Assembly (NCBI GenBank): GCA_963575645.1
Contig: OY754469.1
Span: forward strand, 48,566,753 to 48,630,752
DNA from: Xanthostigma xanthostigma
Taxonomy: Eukaryota; Arthropoda; Insecta; Raphidioptera; Raphidiidae
Length of the DNA stretch: 64,000 nucleotides
Reading direction: 5' to 3'
Part shown: piece by piece, positions 11,530-21,629 of the stretch
Layout: every line of letters begins with the position of its first letter
How positions within the stretch are numbered: position 1 is the first letter of the stretch
The notes under the pieces: model-generated
Databases searched by the model: none
The model's input: the letters and a program-made list of their open reading frames with translations, nothing else
What the model was told of the DNA's origin: nothing
Made by a program: the position numbers and the translations under genes

Positions 11530-12584
11530 CATAAATTGACAATCAGTAGGTACCCACATTTATAAAATCGAGTCATTTAGAGCTAATTAAATATATTAAT
11601 TTGAATTGTTAATATACAACCTGCAAATAAAATTAATTTCGCTCACTTCGTCTTTTTACTACGTCACTTAAAAACCTTCTTATATAGCATTCAGCGTACA
11701 ATTTCATTTGCTAAATAGATTTTGGAGATAATCACTTCCTTTAATCTCTCGAATCTTCCCACAAATAACATCCCTTTAAATGAAACGTTTTCGTTATATA
11801 TTTTCAAATTTTCAAAGCTTCAAATTGTTTGCAAAATTAACTTTTTATGACTTTGTTTCGTTTATCATTATAATCCATGAAACATGTTTATTTAAAGCAG
11901 TATAGGTGACTCTGACTACACATAAATATACAGCCAAACAAACAGATTCGCGTACACAAACACTTAGTACCGCATAATTGCGTCATTTACTTGATTGACT
12001 GTTTCATCCGTTTTGCACATTACCTGCTCACCCATTCCTCCCCACGTCTAAAATAATACCGTGTGTTTATACACTTTGCAGTAATAATTTTTTGTTTTTT
12101 TTACTATTAGCTGTCAAAAATAATAAGATAAAACTGTTTATAAAAATTAAACTACTAAACACATTTTAGTTAATTTAAGTAGGGTTCTGGTCTGACAGTA
12201 AACAAAGTGAATAAAATATAACCCAAGGCAATCCGACCAAAATTGCGATCTGTAGAGTCGTGACGTACGTAACATACGTACAGACCAACCGACAACTGCT
12301 GTTCGTGATTTTCAATTACAATTTTAGTAGTAATTATGAACTCGAACCGATCTAAAAATGGTTCTGTTTTATAGAACAGAATCTCCTCTATTCAAAAAGC
12401 TATACAACTTGAATGGATTTCGTGTGAAATTAACCCAGATATAACTTCTTTTATGAATGAAATTCAGCTCTGACGCACAAAGCGATAAAATAGAGCACAT
12501 ACCGCAGTTCAGCGGTATGTGCAAAAGTATAAAACAAATTTAAAGAAAATGGTGTATATAAAGCATATGTTTAATAAGAAAGAC
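11530..12584. other. No recognised gene or element
   Basis: AT-rich unique sequence. A short stretch near 10,985-11,050, just upstream of the preceding element, resembles part of the ORF at 15,588-16,031. Confidence 0.4.
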
Positions 12585-13174
12585 AGAGTGACCTGTGCGA
12601 ATTATTCGCACTAAACAAGTATAATAATTATCACTTTACAAAATTATTTTTTAAATATGATTGCAGGTATTCAATTCGTTTCTAATTTTGCACACTGCTT
12701 ATGACGTTCTTCTTTTTGTTGAATTACAATATGAAGCTCAGATGACAGGTCGAAGAAATATTTTACTAAAATTGTCATATAGAGACGCAAGTAGCAAAAG
12801 CGTTGAGCTAAGCCGTCAGATGGCATCATGCAGCATTGCTGTGACGTTGTTCAGCGTTGCTCGCTGTTTCAAAATTAAAGCCGTCAGATGGCACTATGCA
12901 GCATTGTGTCTGTTGTATTACAATATGAAGGTCAGATGACAGATCGAAGTGTTGACGTTGTTTCAAAATTAAAGCCATCAGATGGCAGACGGTGTTCAGC
13001 GTTGCTGAATTTTAATTAATTTACAAAAACAAAAGCAATAATAAATTTTTTAGTTGTCGATGTCAATAGAGCAAGCAATTATCTGTAAAATGATATATAA
13101 TTTATGTGGAGAAATTGTGATTTTTCTAAAAAGGGAGGCAAACATCTTAAAACTTAGCGTATTAATATATATGA
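12585..13174 (-). mobile_element. Non-autonomous Helitron family H1, copy 1
   Basis: Read on the minus strand, it starts TCATATATATTAATACGC and ends with hairpin GTGCGAAT-ATTCGCAC and ggtcactctg. Copies at 15,041 and 33,671 end in CTAG before T, the Helitron 3' signature; here the last bases have drifted to CTCTG. The inside contains repeated gtcagatggca words. The ORF at 12,661-12,939 is repeat-derived. Confidence 0.7.
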
Positions 13175-13620
13175 TACAAATCAATCTTCATTTGTTGCAT
13201 TAATTATTTGGTATTTTTGTCGAGAAAATGGCCGTTTCGAAAATTGCCTTTTCTGTTAGTAATAACAAAATGTTCGATGTTATCATACTTCGGTTTCGGT
13301 ATAAAGTAGAAATCCTTTTACAATTCAAGTAGCATTCAGTGTTTCAATATTAAATTGATCTTAAACCATATCTCGAAATAGTGTGTTTATTAAGTTTAGA
13401 CCATAGTATATCTGTGCATGTTCATTTAGCAATGATATACTTGAAACGTGGTGCTAATGGTACATAACACAGATAGTTCCTTATTGTTTATCACATGACA
13501 TGTCATACAACAATGCCAACAGCGCTCTATACAATACTCGTTACTCCGTATGTCTGTAAACACTGCAGGCACTGAATACAATATACAGTGTATCATCGGC
13601 AATTGAGACATCAAAATATA
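13175..13620. other. No recognised gene or element
   Basis: No supported coding or RNA feature. The 62-codon minus ORF at 13,426-13,614 has no recognisable content. Confidence 0.4.
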
Positions 13621-13945
13621 TAATACGCGCCACGGATCTAAAAGGTTCGGAAGTTAGTCACAAACAGCGTCGCAAAGACATATTTTAGAGCCGTTGAGGC
13701 TCCCACCACCTCCCAGCTACCTGCACGGAACGTGCGCTCGTCGGTGATTGGCCGTGATCGCTCGTTGCCTTTGTCACTTGTCGCTTTCCTGCTTTAAAGT
13801 ACAGTCGAGTACGCTATTGTCGAGTTGTTATTGTTATTTTAGCTTTGTTGAGTTGCGAGTTTGTGGTTTTTCAACAGACTGTACAAGCGCAAGCCCGCAT
13901 TCGCATCTAACTTCCGAGCCTTTTAGATTCGTGGCGCGTATTATA
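13621..13945. mobile_element. TACGCGCC MITE, copy 1
   Basis: The ends taatacgcgccacggatcta and tagattcgtggcgcgtatta form TIRs of about 35 bp. The interior (ctttcctgctttaaagtaca, caacagactgtacaagcgc) recurs at 18,386, 27,495 and 28,133. The open frame inside is a consequence of the repeat and is not conserved as a protein. Confidence 0.85.
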
Positions 13946-14169
13946 ACATGGAACAATACCAGTGGCCAAATTATACGATAGTTTAAAATTTAAGAAGGTG
14001 CCTATTTTTGATACCAAATTTCAGTATTTTTTTCTGGGAAAAGTAAGGTAAACAGATATAGATTATATAGGCGAAGTCAGGAGTTGGGATTTTTTTTTGA
14101 GGTTTTTACTTTTTTTTGCCAGAGCGCCAATCTAGAGACCCCTCCACCCCGCTTAAAAGGTCGCTGAAC

Positions 14170-14587
14170 ACGAATATATTTTTATTTTTTTTTATTTTCT
14201 ACATTACTTTCTTACATTAAAATTTATTTTAATTTTATTTACGACTAATTGAAATTAAATAAATCTAATTAATAGCTCATTTGAAAACTGTTATAACTAT
14301 AGGTACTTACCTATATAAAAATAATTTTCCTACAGTGTTTAAAATTAAATATTTATTATATTTTATTAATTCCAGTAATTATTGATATAAAATAAATTTA
14401 TTATCTATACTTATAAAAAGTATAAATACTGCTTTTTATCGACAAAAACTTTTGAACGGTAACTCCGATCAACATGAAATTTGGACACAACATTCATCTC
14501 GGTAAACTAAGATGAATGCGCGTACTCATGTCTCTCCTTTCCCCATTCGTTCTTTTACACTCGGGTGAAACCGGGCGGGACCGGTAG
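14170..14587 (+). mobile_element. Helitron family H2, 3' fragment
   Basis: Shares tactgctttttatcgacaaa, aacttttgaacggtaactcc, ttggacacaacattcatctc and the 3' hairpin region (gggtgaaaccgggcgggacc, ggtag before T) with the full copy at 16,454-17,062. The 5' part is missing. Confidence 0.75.
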
Positions 14588-14589
14588 TT

Positions 14590-15040
14590 AAATAGAAGGA
14601 GCTCCTGTTAACTCAGCTTTTGCTTTGCCACATAAATGCTGTCTATTAATAAAAGTCTACTATATTGTACCGGAACATTTTGGATCACTTATTTGTATAC
14701 CTTTTTATAATCAATGAGCCCCATTTTGAGATAATATACGTGCGTAAATAAATTTGAAGGAAGTGCGTCGAAACATCATTTTATTTCATGTCTATCGTTT
14801 TTCACGTGTGAATAATGGCGGGCCATTTCTCATCTCGTCGCACGCCACTGAAACACTGTACCCTGTTCTATTCATGCATCTGTTGTATCTAATCTTTCAC
14901 TGAAGTGTCATACATGAGAGATATTATCCATCGCACTGTGCATACATTATTACTTTATTGTAACAGCTAGCAAATACGGGTGATGAGAAGGGTTGGAATA
15001 AAAAAATGCCATGTTTTATTTCAAATTTTTATTATTATCA
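14590..15040. other. No recognised gene or element
   Basis: No ORF or repeat family could be assigned. Confidence 0.4.
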
Positions 15041-15619
15041 TCATAATATATATTAATACATTAAGGTTAAGATGTTTGCCTCCCTTTTTAGAAAAAACCA
15101 CACAATTTCTCCACATAAATTATATATCATTTTACAGATAATTGCTTGCTCTACTGACATCGACAACTTAAAAATTTATTATTGCTTTTGTTTTTGTAAA
15201 TTAATTAATTAACAGCAACGCTGAACAACGTCTGCCATCTGACAGCTTAAATTTTGAAACAACGTCAACCCTTCGATCTGTCATCTGACCTTCATATTGT
15301 AAATACTGCATACTGCCATCTGACGGTGAAACAGCGAGCAACGCTGAACAACGTCACAGCAATACTGCATGATGCCATCTGACGGCTTAGCTCAACGCTT
15401 TTGCTACTTGCGCCTCTATATGACAATTTTAGTAAAATATTTCTTCGATCTGTCATCTGAGCTTCATATTGTAATACCTACAACAAAAAGAAGAACGTTA
15501 TAAGCAGTGTGCAAAAGTAGAAACGAATTGAATACCTGCAATCATATTTAAAAAATAATTTTGTAAAGTGATAATTATTATACTTATTTAGTGCGAATAA
15601 TTCGCACAGGTCACTCTAG
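15041..15619 (+). mobile_element. Non-autonomous Helitron family H1, copy 2
   Basis: Begins TC after A (tcataatatatattaatac) and ends with perfect hairpin gtgcgaat-a-attcgcac, then aggtcactCTAG followed by T. TC start, terminal hairpin, CTRR end and A/T insertion flanks fit the Helitron signature. The interior carries several gccatctgacgg words; there is no Rep/helicase coding. Confidence 0.8.
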
Positions 15620-16031
15620 TAATCATATAGTCTAAGATCCCGATTTGGCTCGATCTACGCCCATCGAGTTTTCTAATGAAATTTAAATGTGAATGTATTG
15701 TTACACGCTCCCCGTTAGGAATACAAATAATTTCGTGAGACAACAATCGGCTCGCCATTCTAACAATGACACGCGGATTGTTGTGGAACAATAAACGGCT
15801 TGATTGTTCAAATATGCGTAGGTAAAAATGATTTGATGCCAAATTACAGACAACAAAACTTGAGTCTCCACGGGTGCCTATATATTCGTTAATTGCCACA
15901 AAACAGTCGTTTTTTGATAAGCTTGCAACTTTGGATATCGGGACTTTCAGACCCAAGTTGTATTGGAAACTTTTTTCAGCATCAAATGACTGATTCATTC
16001 CCCCCTCCCCCCCAGCTAGAAAGAATTTCAC
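15588..16031 (-). CDS. Unrecognised 147-codon ORF, partly repetitive
   Basis: The reading frame gives 147 residues starting MKFFLAGGEGG, with no signal peptide or domain that I recognise. Its last residues run into the 3' end of the Helitron at 15,041-15,619, so the C-terminus is probably not original. A segment reading SSFVVCNLASNHFYLRIFEQ resembles a translation of the minus strand near 10,985-11,050 (FVVCNLATKPFYLR). The peptide is therefore shared between two dispersed loci and may be a decayed element-encoded or duplicated exon. No flanking introns or promoter are evident. It could equally be a chance ORF in a repeat. Confidence 0.25.
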   Translation of the reverse strand: MKFFLAGGEGGMNQSFDAEKSFQYNLGLKVPISKVASLSKNDCFVAINEYIGTRGDSSFVVCNLASNHFYLRIFEQSSRLLFHNNPRVIVRMASRLLSHEIICIPNGERVTIHSHLNFIRKLDGRRSSQIGILDYMITRVTCANYSH

Positions 16032-16450
16032 CGAAAGCCATTTTCCCCCGTATTTGGTGCGGAGTTCTTTAATAAAATATCCATTATAAAACTGAGAATA
16101 CTTTTTGTCCGGCTAAGTTTAGAGTAAAATAAGTTTCCCGTGAACATTAATGCGTGTAAAGTTTCACGTTAAAGTTAATAAACATTAAAATAAAACATAG
16201 GTCCTCAATAAAAAAAAACGATATAATAAAATGTATCGCTGTATTTTTTTTTATAGGTAATAGTGGCTTGTTGATGATTTTTTCTGAAAAAGTACTCAGC
16301 GGCTGTATAGCTTTATACACCAATGTATCTGATGAATACATTTCTATTTGGTTTTGTTGTAAACAAAAAAAGTTATGCTTATTATATAAAATATTCTCTA
16401 CATAAGAATCAGTCAAGTATGAATATACAAAGTAAAAATAATGAAAATAG
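16032..16450. other. No recognised gene
   Basis: AT-rich. The 126-codon minus ORF at 16,147-16,527 runs into the Helitron 5' end and is not supported. Confidence 0.4.
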
Positions 16451-16453
16451 TAA

Positions 16454-17062
16454 TCTATACTAATATATAGAGCTGAAGAGTTTGTTTGTTTGTTTGAACG
16501 CGCTAATCTCAGGAACTGCTGGTTCAAATTGAAAAAAAATTTTTATTGGATAGCCCATTTATCGAGGAAGGCTATAGGCTATATAATATCACGCTACGAC
16601 CATTAGGAGCGGAGCAATGAAAAATGTTGCAAAATGTATCTCAAAAATAAGATTCTATTCAGGTGAAATGCACTAACTAAATATACTCATATTAGCGTAG
16701 TGAGTAAACAACTCCGGCTGGCTCAATCGGTAGAACATGCGACAGTCAATATCAGGGTCGTGGGTTTGAGCCCCACGTTGGGCGAATATATTTTTATTTT
16801 TTTTTTTTTATTTTCTACATTGCTTTCTTCTAAGGCTTACATTTAAATTTATTTTAATTTTAATTAATTAATTAAAAAAAAATTATTAGTTAAAAAAAGT
16901 AGAAATACTGCTTTTTATCGACAAAAACTTTTGAACGGTAACTCATGAAATTTGGACACAACATTCATCTAGGTAAACTAAGATGAATCTGTGTAGATCC
17001 TCATGTTCCTCCCTTCCCCATTCGTTCTTTTACATCCGGGTGAAACCGGACGGGACCGCTAG
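16454..17062 (+). mobile_element. Non-autonomous Helitron family H2, full length, with tRNA-like insert
   Basis: The 5' end TCtatactaatatatagagc lies after A. The 3' end is hairpin-forming (gggtgaaaccggacgggacc) with gCTAG before T. Fragments of the same family are at 1,576, 14,170, 19,380 and 63,741. The copy carries a tRNA-Lys-like sequence at 16,711-16,785 in mid-element. No transposase coding is present. Confidence 0.8.
16711..16785 (+). tRNA. tRNA-Lys-like sequence (probably pseudo)
   Basis: The order of D arm (ggctcaatcggtagaacat), anticodon arm, variable bases cagggtc and T arm (gtgggtttgagccccac) and the acceptor remnant gttgggc match tRNA-Lys layout. The acceptor stem is only partly paired. 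The loop reads cagtcaa, so U33 is lost and the triplet at 34-36 is not a lysine anticodon. A functional tRNA is unlikely; a SINE-like or captured tRNA is more plausible. Confidence 0.6.
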
Positions 17063-17065
17063 TAA

Positions 17066-17487
17066 ATAATAATAAAAATAATGCGTCTAACGTCCGTTGC
17101 TCGACTTTATGTCATAACAGACGCAATCCGTACCATTACTATTTTCCATCTGTCACACTTTATTATCTACATTTTTAAACTTCTACTTAAATAATAGTAA
17201 TGGTCGAATGCAGGAATTTTAGGACATTAGGATAAGGTGGGCAAATTTTGAGCATAGAAGTTTGACAGGTAATACTCGGCCATGGCTTTGAATATGGAAC
17301 CATCTCGATATTTATCTGGAATTATTGAGAAAAACCAACAAGATGGCCGGTACAAGAATTACCGTTTCTCGGCGAGAGGCAGTAGGCAAAAGTCCCAGCC
17401 ACATCTGCCCCCGCCGGGATTCGAACCCAGTACCTTCCGAATGCGAGTCTAGAGCTCTCACCACTCACTCCATCCCGCTCGATCGGT
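17066..17487 (-). mobile_element. tRNA-derived SINE family S1, copy 1
   Basis: On the minus strand: a tRNA-like head (box B around gggttcgaatcccgg), then body words tttctcggcgagagg, ataaatatcgagatgg, gaatcctccat-like tail and an (ATT)n-type end. Four more copies lie at 40,490, 48,703, 51,510 and 62,573. The (AAT)n tract on the plus strand marks the 3' end. Confidence 0.8.
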
Positions 17488-17489
17488 AA

Positions 17490-17985
17490 TAAATATGTCA
17501 ACATCAAATTTTATATAGTACAAGTATAGATTTTTAATTATGGAACTAACTAAAAGCAGGTTAAAGGGTCAACTATATGCTGTCGACACAAACGCCAGAG
17601 CAAATGTAAATTAATTGGTTTTCACCGTGAAGTGTATAATATAAAAATTCAATTTATTTTAACATTCAATTAACGTCCATTGAACAGAGTTTCTCGTTTA
17701 AATAATTTACAGCACAAAACTGCCCACGCAGCTAGTCATCATCATTCAGATTCAATAGATTGTTATCTCAGGACCGTAAAACACAGCAGCAGCGCACCAC
17801 TCGTCATTCACTTCAACCAACATAACTTATTCACTTTATTAAAATCGAGTGCCATCAGCGTCATAGTTGTTTTTCTCCGCTTTATCCTGTAATTCAGTCA
17901 ACTACAAACGACGACCTATTGTACTCGACAATGACTATGTACCAGAGAGTATTATAAACCATGTACGAAGAATCAGGGTCTACGA
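17490..17985. other. No recognised gene
   Basis: A 70-codon ORF at 17,680-17,892 lacks any known motif. No repeat match. Confidence 0.4.
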
Positions 17986-17989
17986 ATTT

Positions 17990-18378
17990 GTTCATTAATA
18001 GACGATCGAATTTGGTACGGGCCGGGCACGGACATGGTACGGCGGATCAAGTTCGCTGGTTGCAACAGACGACCGAATCTGCCAGTCTCCTTGTGTCCAA
18101 GAACTTCGCGTTCTGTCAAAAATTTATACCATGTTGCACAACGTTTTGAATTTTGATCATGACTAATGACGTCGTTATAATATGTACCAAGTTCAATCGT
18201 CTGTTAATACTCTACTACACATGCGCGGATTTAGTACGAAGCGGACCAAGTACGATATGCAAACCATCGAACCGAGCGGACGCGCAGATTACTGTCTAGA
18301 CGAACAGATTTGGTACGGAGCGAACCATATTCGTTGTACGGTCCGTACCAAGTTCGATCGTCTATTAATGGTATAATA
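17990..18378. mobile_element. TIR element rich in GTACGG/CGATCG words
   Basis: attaatagacgatcgaattt with ggtacgg at 17,995-18,020 is inverted at 18,345-18,372 (ccgtaccaagttcgatcg, tctattaat). The interior repeats tttggtacgg-like words. It is a single copy here; the family is unknown. Confidence 0.6.
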
Positions 18379-18385
18379 AAGGCTA

Positions 18386-18555
18386 GTATAGTACGCGCCA
18401 CGAATCTAAAAGGCTCGAAAGTTAGATGCGAATGCAGGCTTGCGCTTGTACAGTTTGTTGAAAAACTACAAACTTGCAACTCAACAAAACTAAAATAATA
18501 ATAACAACTTGACAATAGCGTACTCGAGTGTACTTTAAAGCAGGAAAGCGACAAT
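18386..18555. mobile_element. TACGCGCC MITE, truncated copy 2
   Basis: Starts tatagtacgcgccacgaatc and follows the family interior up to gcaggaaagcgacaa. There it is cut by tctaaaatctcgctaaacat, a Helitron-type 5' end also seen at 42,187. Confidence 0.8.
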
Positions 18556-18960
18556 ATCTAAAATCTCGCTAAACATATCTGTAATTAGGTTATTAGGTTT
18601 CTTAGTGACCTTTAAACTATAAAATAAAACCATATGCAATCAATTTAACCGTGAATCAAAATCCCGTAAAGTTTGTGCGGTGTCCTTTGATAAAAATCGA
18701 GATTAATCATCGCATACACTGGTTTAATTCCGAATATTCTAAACAGCATTTTGTCTATCGAACTCTCTATGGTCTGCAACTTGCAGATCGTCTGTATGCT
18801 CTACTGTACAAGCTCCAGTGTTTTTCATTACGCAGCAGAGATCATGAGACAAGCTGTACTCGTTAATTGCGGTGTTCTGATTGTGTCTGCACCTTCTAAT
18901 TCTATCTGTCCTTATCCGTGTGGCGTGACTACCGGCTGGACTTGAAGCCTGTTCAGGACG
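18556..18960 (+). mobile_element. Helitron-type 5' fragment, family H3
   Basis: aaatctcgctaaacatatct, tagtgacctttaaactataa and aatttaaccgtgaatcaaaa match 42,187-42,390. The start tctaaaatctcgc resembles a Helitron 5' end. Interior ORFs (18,651-18,945) have no known domain. Confidence 0.5.
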
Positions 18961-18986
18961 GAAAATACGTCATCCCAATTTTTATA

Positions 18987-19250
18987 TCTATATATATAAA
19001 AATCTCGTGTCACAGTGTTTGTTATCGAACTCTTCCGAAACGGCTTGACCGATTTTTATGAAATTTTTTGTGTATACTTGGTAGGTCTGAGAATAACTCG
19101 TAGGCTATTTTTTATACCCCTAGGTGATAATGCTCCTCTCCAGAATTTTTTTTTATTTTTTGGACAATTTTTTTAAAATTTTTTTATGATTTGCCATTAA
19201 AAAATACTTATAACCCTAAATTTTCACCGTTCTGTCACCGACCCCTGCTT
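18987..19250 (+). mobile_element. Helitron-type 5' fragment, family H4
   Basis: Starts TCtatatatataaaaatctc after A and continues cgtgtcacagtgtttgttat, cgaactcttccgaaacggct, tgaccgatttttatgaaatt. The layout is that of animal non-autonomous Helitron 5' ends. No 3' end was found. Confidence 0.55.
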
Positions 19251-19379
19251 GCAGTATACATCTCTTTTCATTTATATTTATTCGACACTAGATGACACAT
19301 ACATGTAAATATTTTCATCAAAAATAAAGGTTTGAGTTTAAAATAAGTAACAAAGCAGGGAACTGCCGAAAACTGCAAA

Positions 19380-19435
19380 AAATTTGGACACAACATTCAT
19401 CTCGGTAAACTAAGATGAATGTGTGTAGGTACTCA
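19380..19435 (+). mobile_element. Helitron family H2 fragment
   Basis: ttggacacaacattcatctc followed by ggtaaactaagatgaatg matches the 3' part of the Helitron at 16,454-17,062; both ends are lost. Confidence 0.7.
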
Positions 19436-19439
19436 TTTC

Positions 19440-20360
19440 CCAAGTTAATATAAACGTGATAATAATACCCAGGGGGAGGCCCCTGAGTATTATTTCTGCC
19501 TTGCGAACAGAAAAGGGCATTTCGATCGAATTTCTTCCGATAGCTCCCCGCTAACAGCTCACCTTATTTCTTCCATTACAGGCGTCGTATTTGAATTTTT
19601 TTGCGACCGAAAATTTGTATTTCAATTTACTTCGAATAATCTAGATGCAGCTTTTGTAATAAAATTAATATTGGTTTGTGAAAAGCATTAGCGAAGAAAC
19701 ATTTTACTGGCAGTAAAATTTTTCTTCGGGGAAATTACAAAAATATGAGGTTATGTTTACAGAAGCATATTAGAGCTGTAGTCGTTACCCCATATAGTTG
19801 GCAATGGCGGCCGTATAAACCCGACCATGTAGAAAGACACATTACACGGCAGTGCGATGGAAAGAGGGGGTGCGGGGGCGGATAAATATATCGTCGTGCG
19901 GCGAGTGATTTAGATCGTGTGAATTATAGTGGCACGGAAAAATAATATCGTGTCAGCTTTTCCGCTAGTTGGGCTGTTTGCCTCTCTGCTGTTACGTATA
20001 TCACTGAATGATAGGTTCTATATTACAGACTTGATCTTTTAACAGCTATTGATAGTCTGCTAAGGATGTGATGTAGTAAGAATAACATTTTTATCCTTCG
20101 ACAGTCGATTATTAAATACAGCCATTCTTCCCAATATATTCTCTTTTGACATAGTTATGGCATAAAGTTATTTATTTTTTTAGTGTCTGACCGAAACAAC
20201 ATTTTACAGATGACATCGAATTTCGACATCAAAATCTCGACCAAAATTGAAACTATTGTTCGAAGATATTTTTGATCACTAATATCTTTTTTTTTGTAAA
20301 TTTTACGTATAATGTCCATCTTAATTTGTAACTGAAACTTCCGCATAATGTAATTTTTAT
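19440..20360. other. No recognised gene or element
   Basis: Locally GC-richer stretches near 19,790-19,880, but no ORF with recognisable content. Confidence 0.4.
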
Positions 20361-20366
20361 AGAAAA

Positions 20367-20429
20367 CTAGCGGCCCTGTACGTGCTTCGCTACGTATAAA
20401 GTGAAATAATAAAACAATTTAATTGGAAC

Positions 20430-20467
<38 letters not shown>

Positions 20468-21001
20468 TTTATTAATTGCTAGCTATTTTAAAATATACAT
20501 AGGCGTATATGTGTGTATGTCGAGCACTCCGGCTGCGCCGTCGTGCCGAGCAGTTTTAAACGATATTCAGTTTTTTTACATCCTTGATCTAGATATATGG
20601 TTGTTAAGTTCGTTGCGCCATCTATTGAATATTCACTCAATCCAGTCAACAGATATGGTTGTTAAGTTCGTTGCGCCATCTATTGAATATTCACTCAATC
20701 CAGTCAACAGATCTTATATGGTTGTTAAGTTCGTTGCGCCATCTATTGAATATTCACTCAATCCAGTCAACAGGTACGCCATTTTATATGGTTGTATTAT
20801 GACTGTCAAGGAATAGACAAATAATTTGCAATAAAATAATATTGCGACTATAAATTGAAATGTAAGCTATCCTATCTTTCAAGTTGGGTCGAATTGCACA
20901 CGGTGTGCAAATCAAATTTAAAATCGGTTCAGTAGTTTAGGAGTTCATCGCGGACAAACAATCGGACAAACAACGTGACACGTAATTTTGATATATAAAG
21001 A
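20367..21001 (-). mobile_element. Non-autonomous Helitron family H5, full length
   Basis: On the minus strand it starts TCtttatatatcaaaattac after A and ends cgtacagggccgCTAG before T. It contains a (TCTA)n tract (20,427-20,466) and three copies of a repeat of about 60 bp (20,596-20,772; ttgttaagttcgttgcgcca, tctattgaatattcactcaa). The ORF at 20,511-20,816 is a product of these repeats. Confidence 0.8.
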
Positions 21002-21349
21002 TTATGGTAGCTACTTGGATTAAAAATAGGTGTCTATGATATGCTAAATATTTGTGATTTCAAAAATAACCAGTGGGAGTATATGCTCAAGTAATTCAAG
21101 AATTACAAGGCGCGAAATTTTACGTCCTAAACCCCTGTGTTTTGTTTGAAAATCGGTGTATATATAATTATTTAACGACACTTGGAGAATAATATAGTAT
21201 AACTTAATTTACTTATTCTAAGAAAAAAATAACAGTTGAAAATAATGAAACACAGAAAGGAAAATATAATTTTAATAATTTCATGGTTCTCTATGTAATA
21301 TGTTATTGTGTCATGCAAAAATTAAACCTAACTAACATCTTCAGAACAA

Positions 21350-21447
21350 AAGAACAACAGATTTTTTTTCAAAATATTTCTGAAATTATGAGTTTAGAAA
21401 AAAAATTTCATAACTTTCTTGTACACCATTATTATATAAAAAAATTG
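21350..21447. mobile_element. Left part of a repeat also found at 51,090
   Basis: ttcaaaatatttctgaaatt, gtttagaaaaaaaatttc and ccattattatataaaaaaa match 51,105-51,235. At 51 kb this is followed directly by the sequence that here appears only after the satellite (25,245-25,400). Confidence 0.6.
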
Positions 21448-21628
21448 GATGTCTGTAAAGTCGGTTTACGGACGATAGTTTTACGTGATAACGTATTCCG
21501 CTTGAATATCATATTTAATAATACATTACTGCGCTCTCGCTTGCGCGCACAGGGTCAGGCGGAACGTTACACTTTTTCGTGCGTGCAGCTGGTGTTTCAT
21601 CAATTTATAAGACGTTATCACGACGTCA
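21448..21628 (+). repeat. 190-bp interspersed repeat, copy 2
   Basis: gtctgtaaagtcggtttacg through ataagacgttatcacg. Its last bases run directly into the first satellite unit. Confidence 0.85.
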
Positions 21629-21629
21629 A

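Noticed and set aside
13748-13981. Small protein shared by several loci (also 18,231 minus, 27,617 and 28,114 minus)
   Set aside because: The ORFs lie inside copies of the TACGCGCC MITE; similarity is at DNA level, including frame breaks and the TIRs.
16711-16785. Functional tRNA-Lys gene
   Set aside because: The anticodon loop has lost U33 and the lysine anticodon, the acceptor stem is poorly paired and it sits inside a Helitron.
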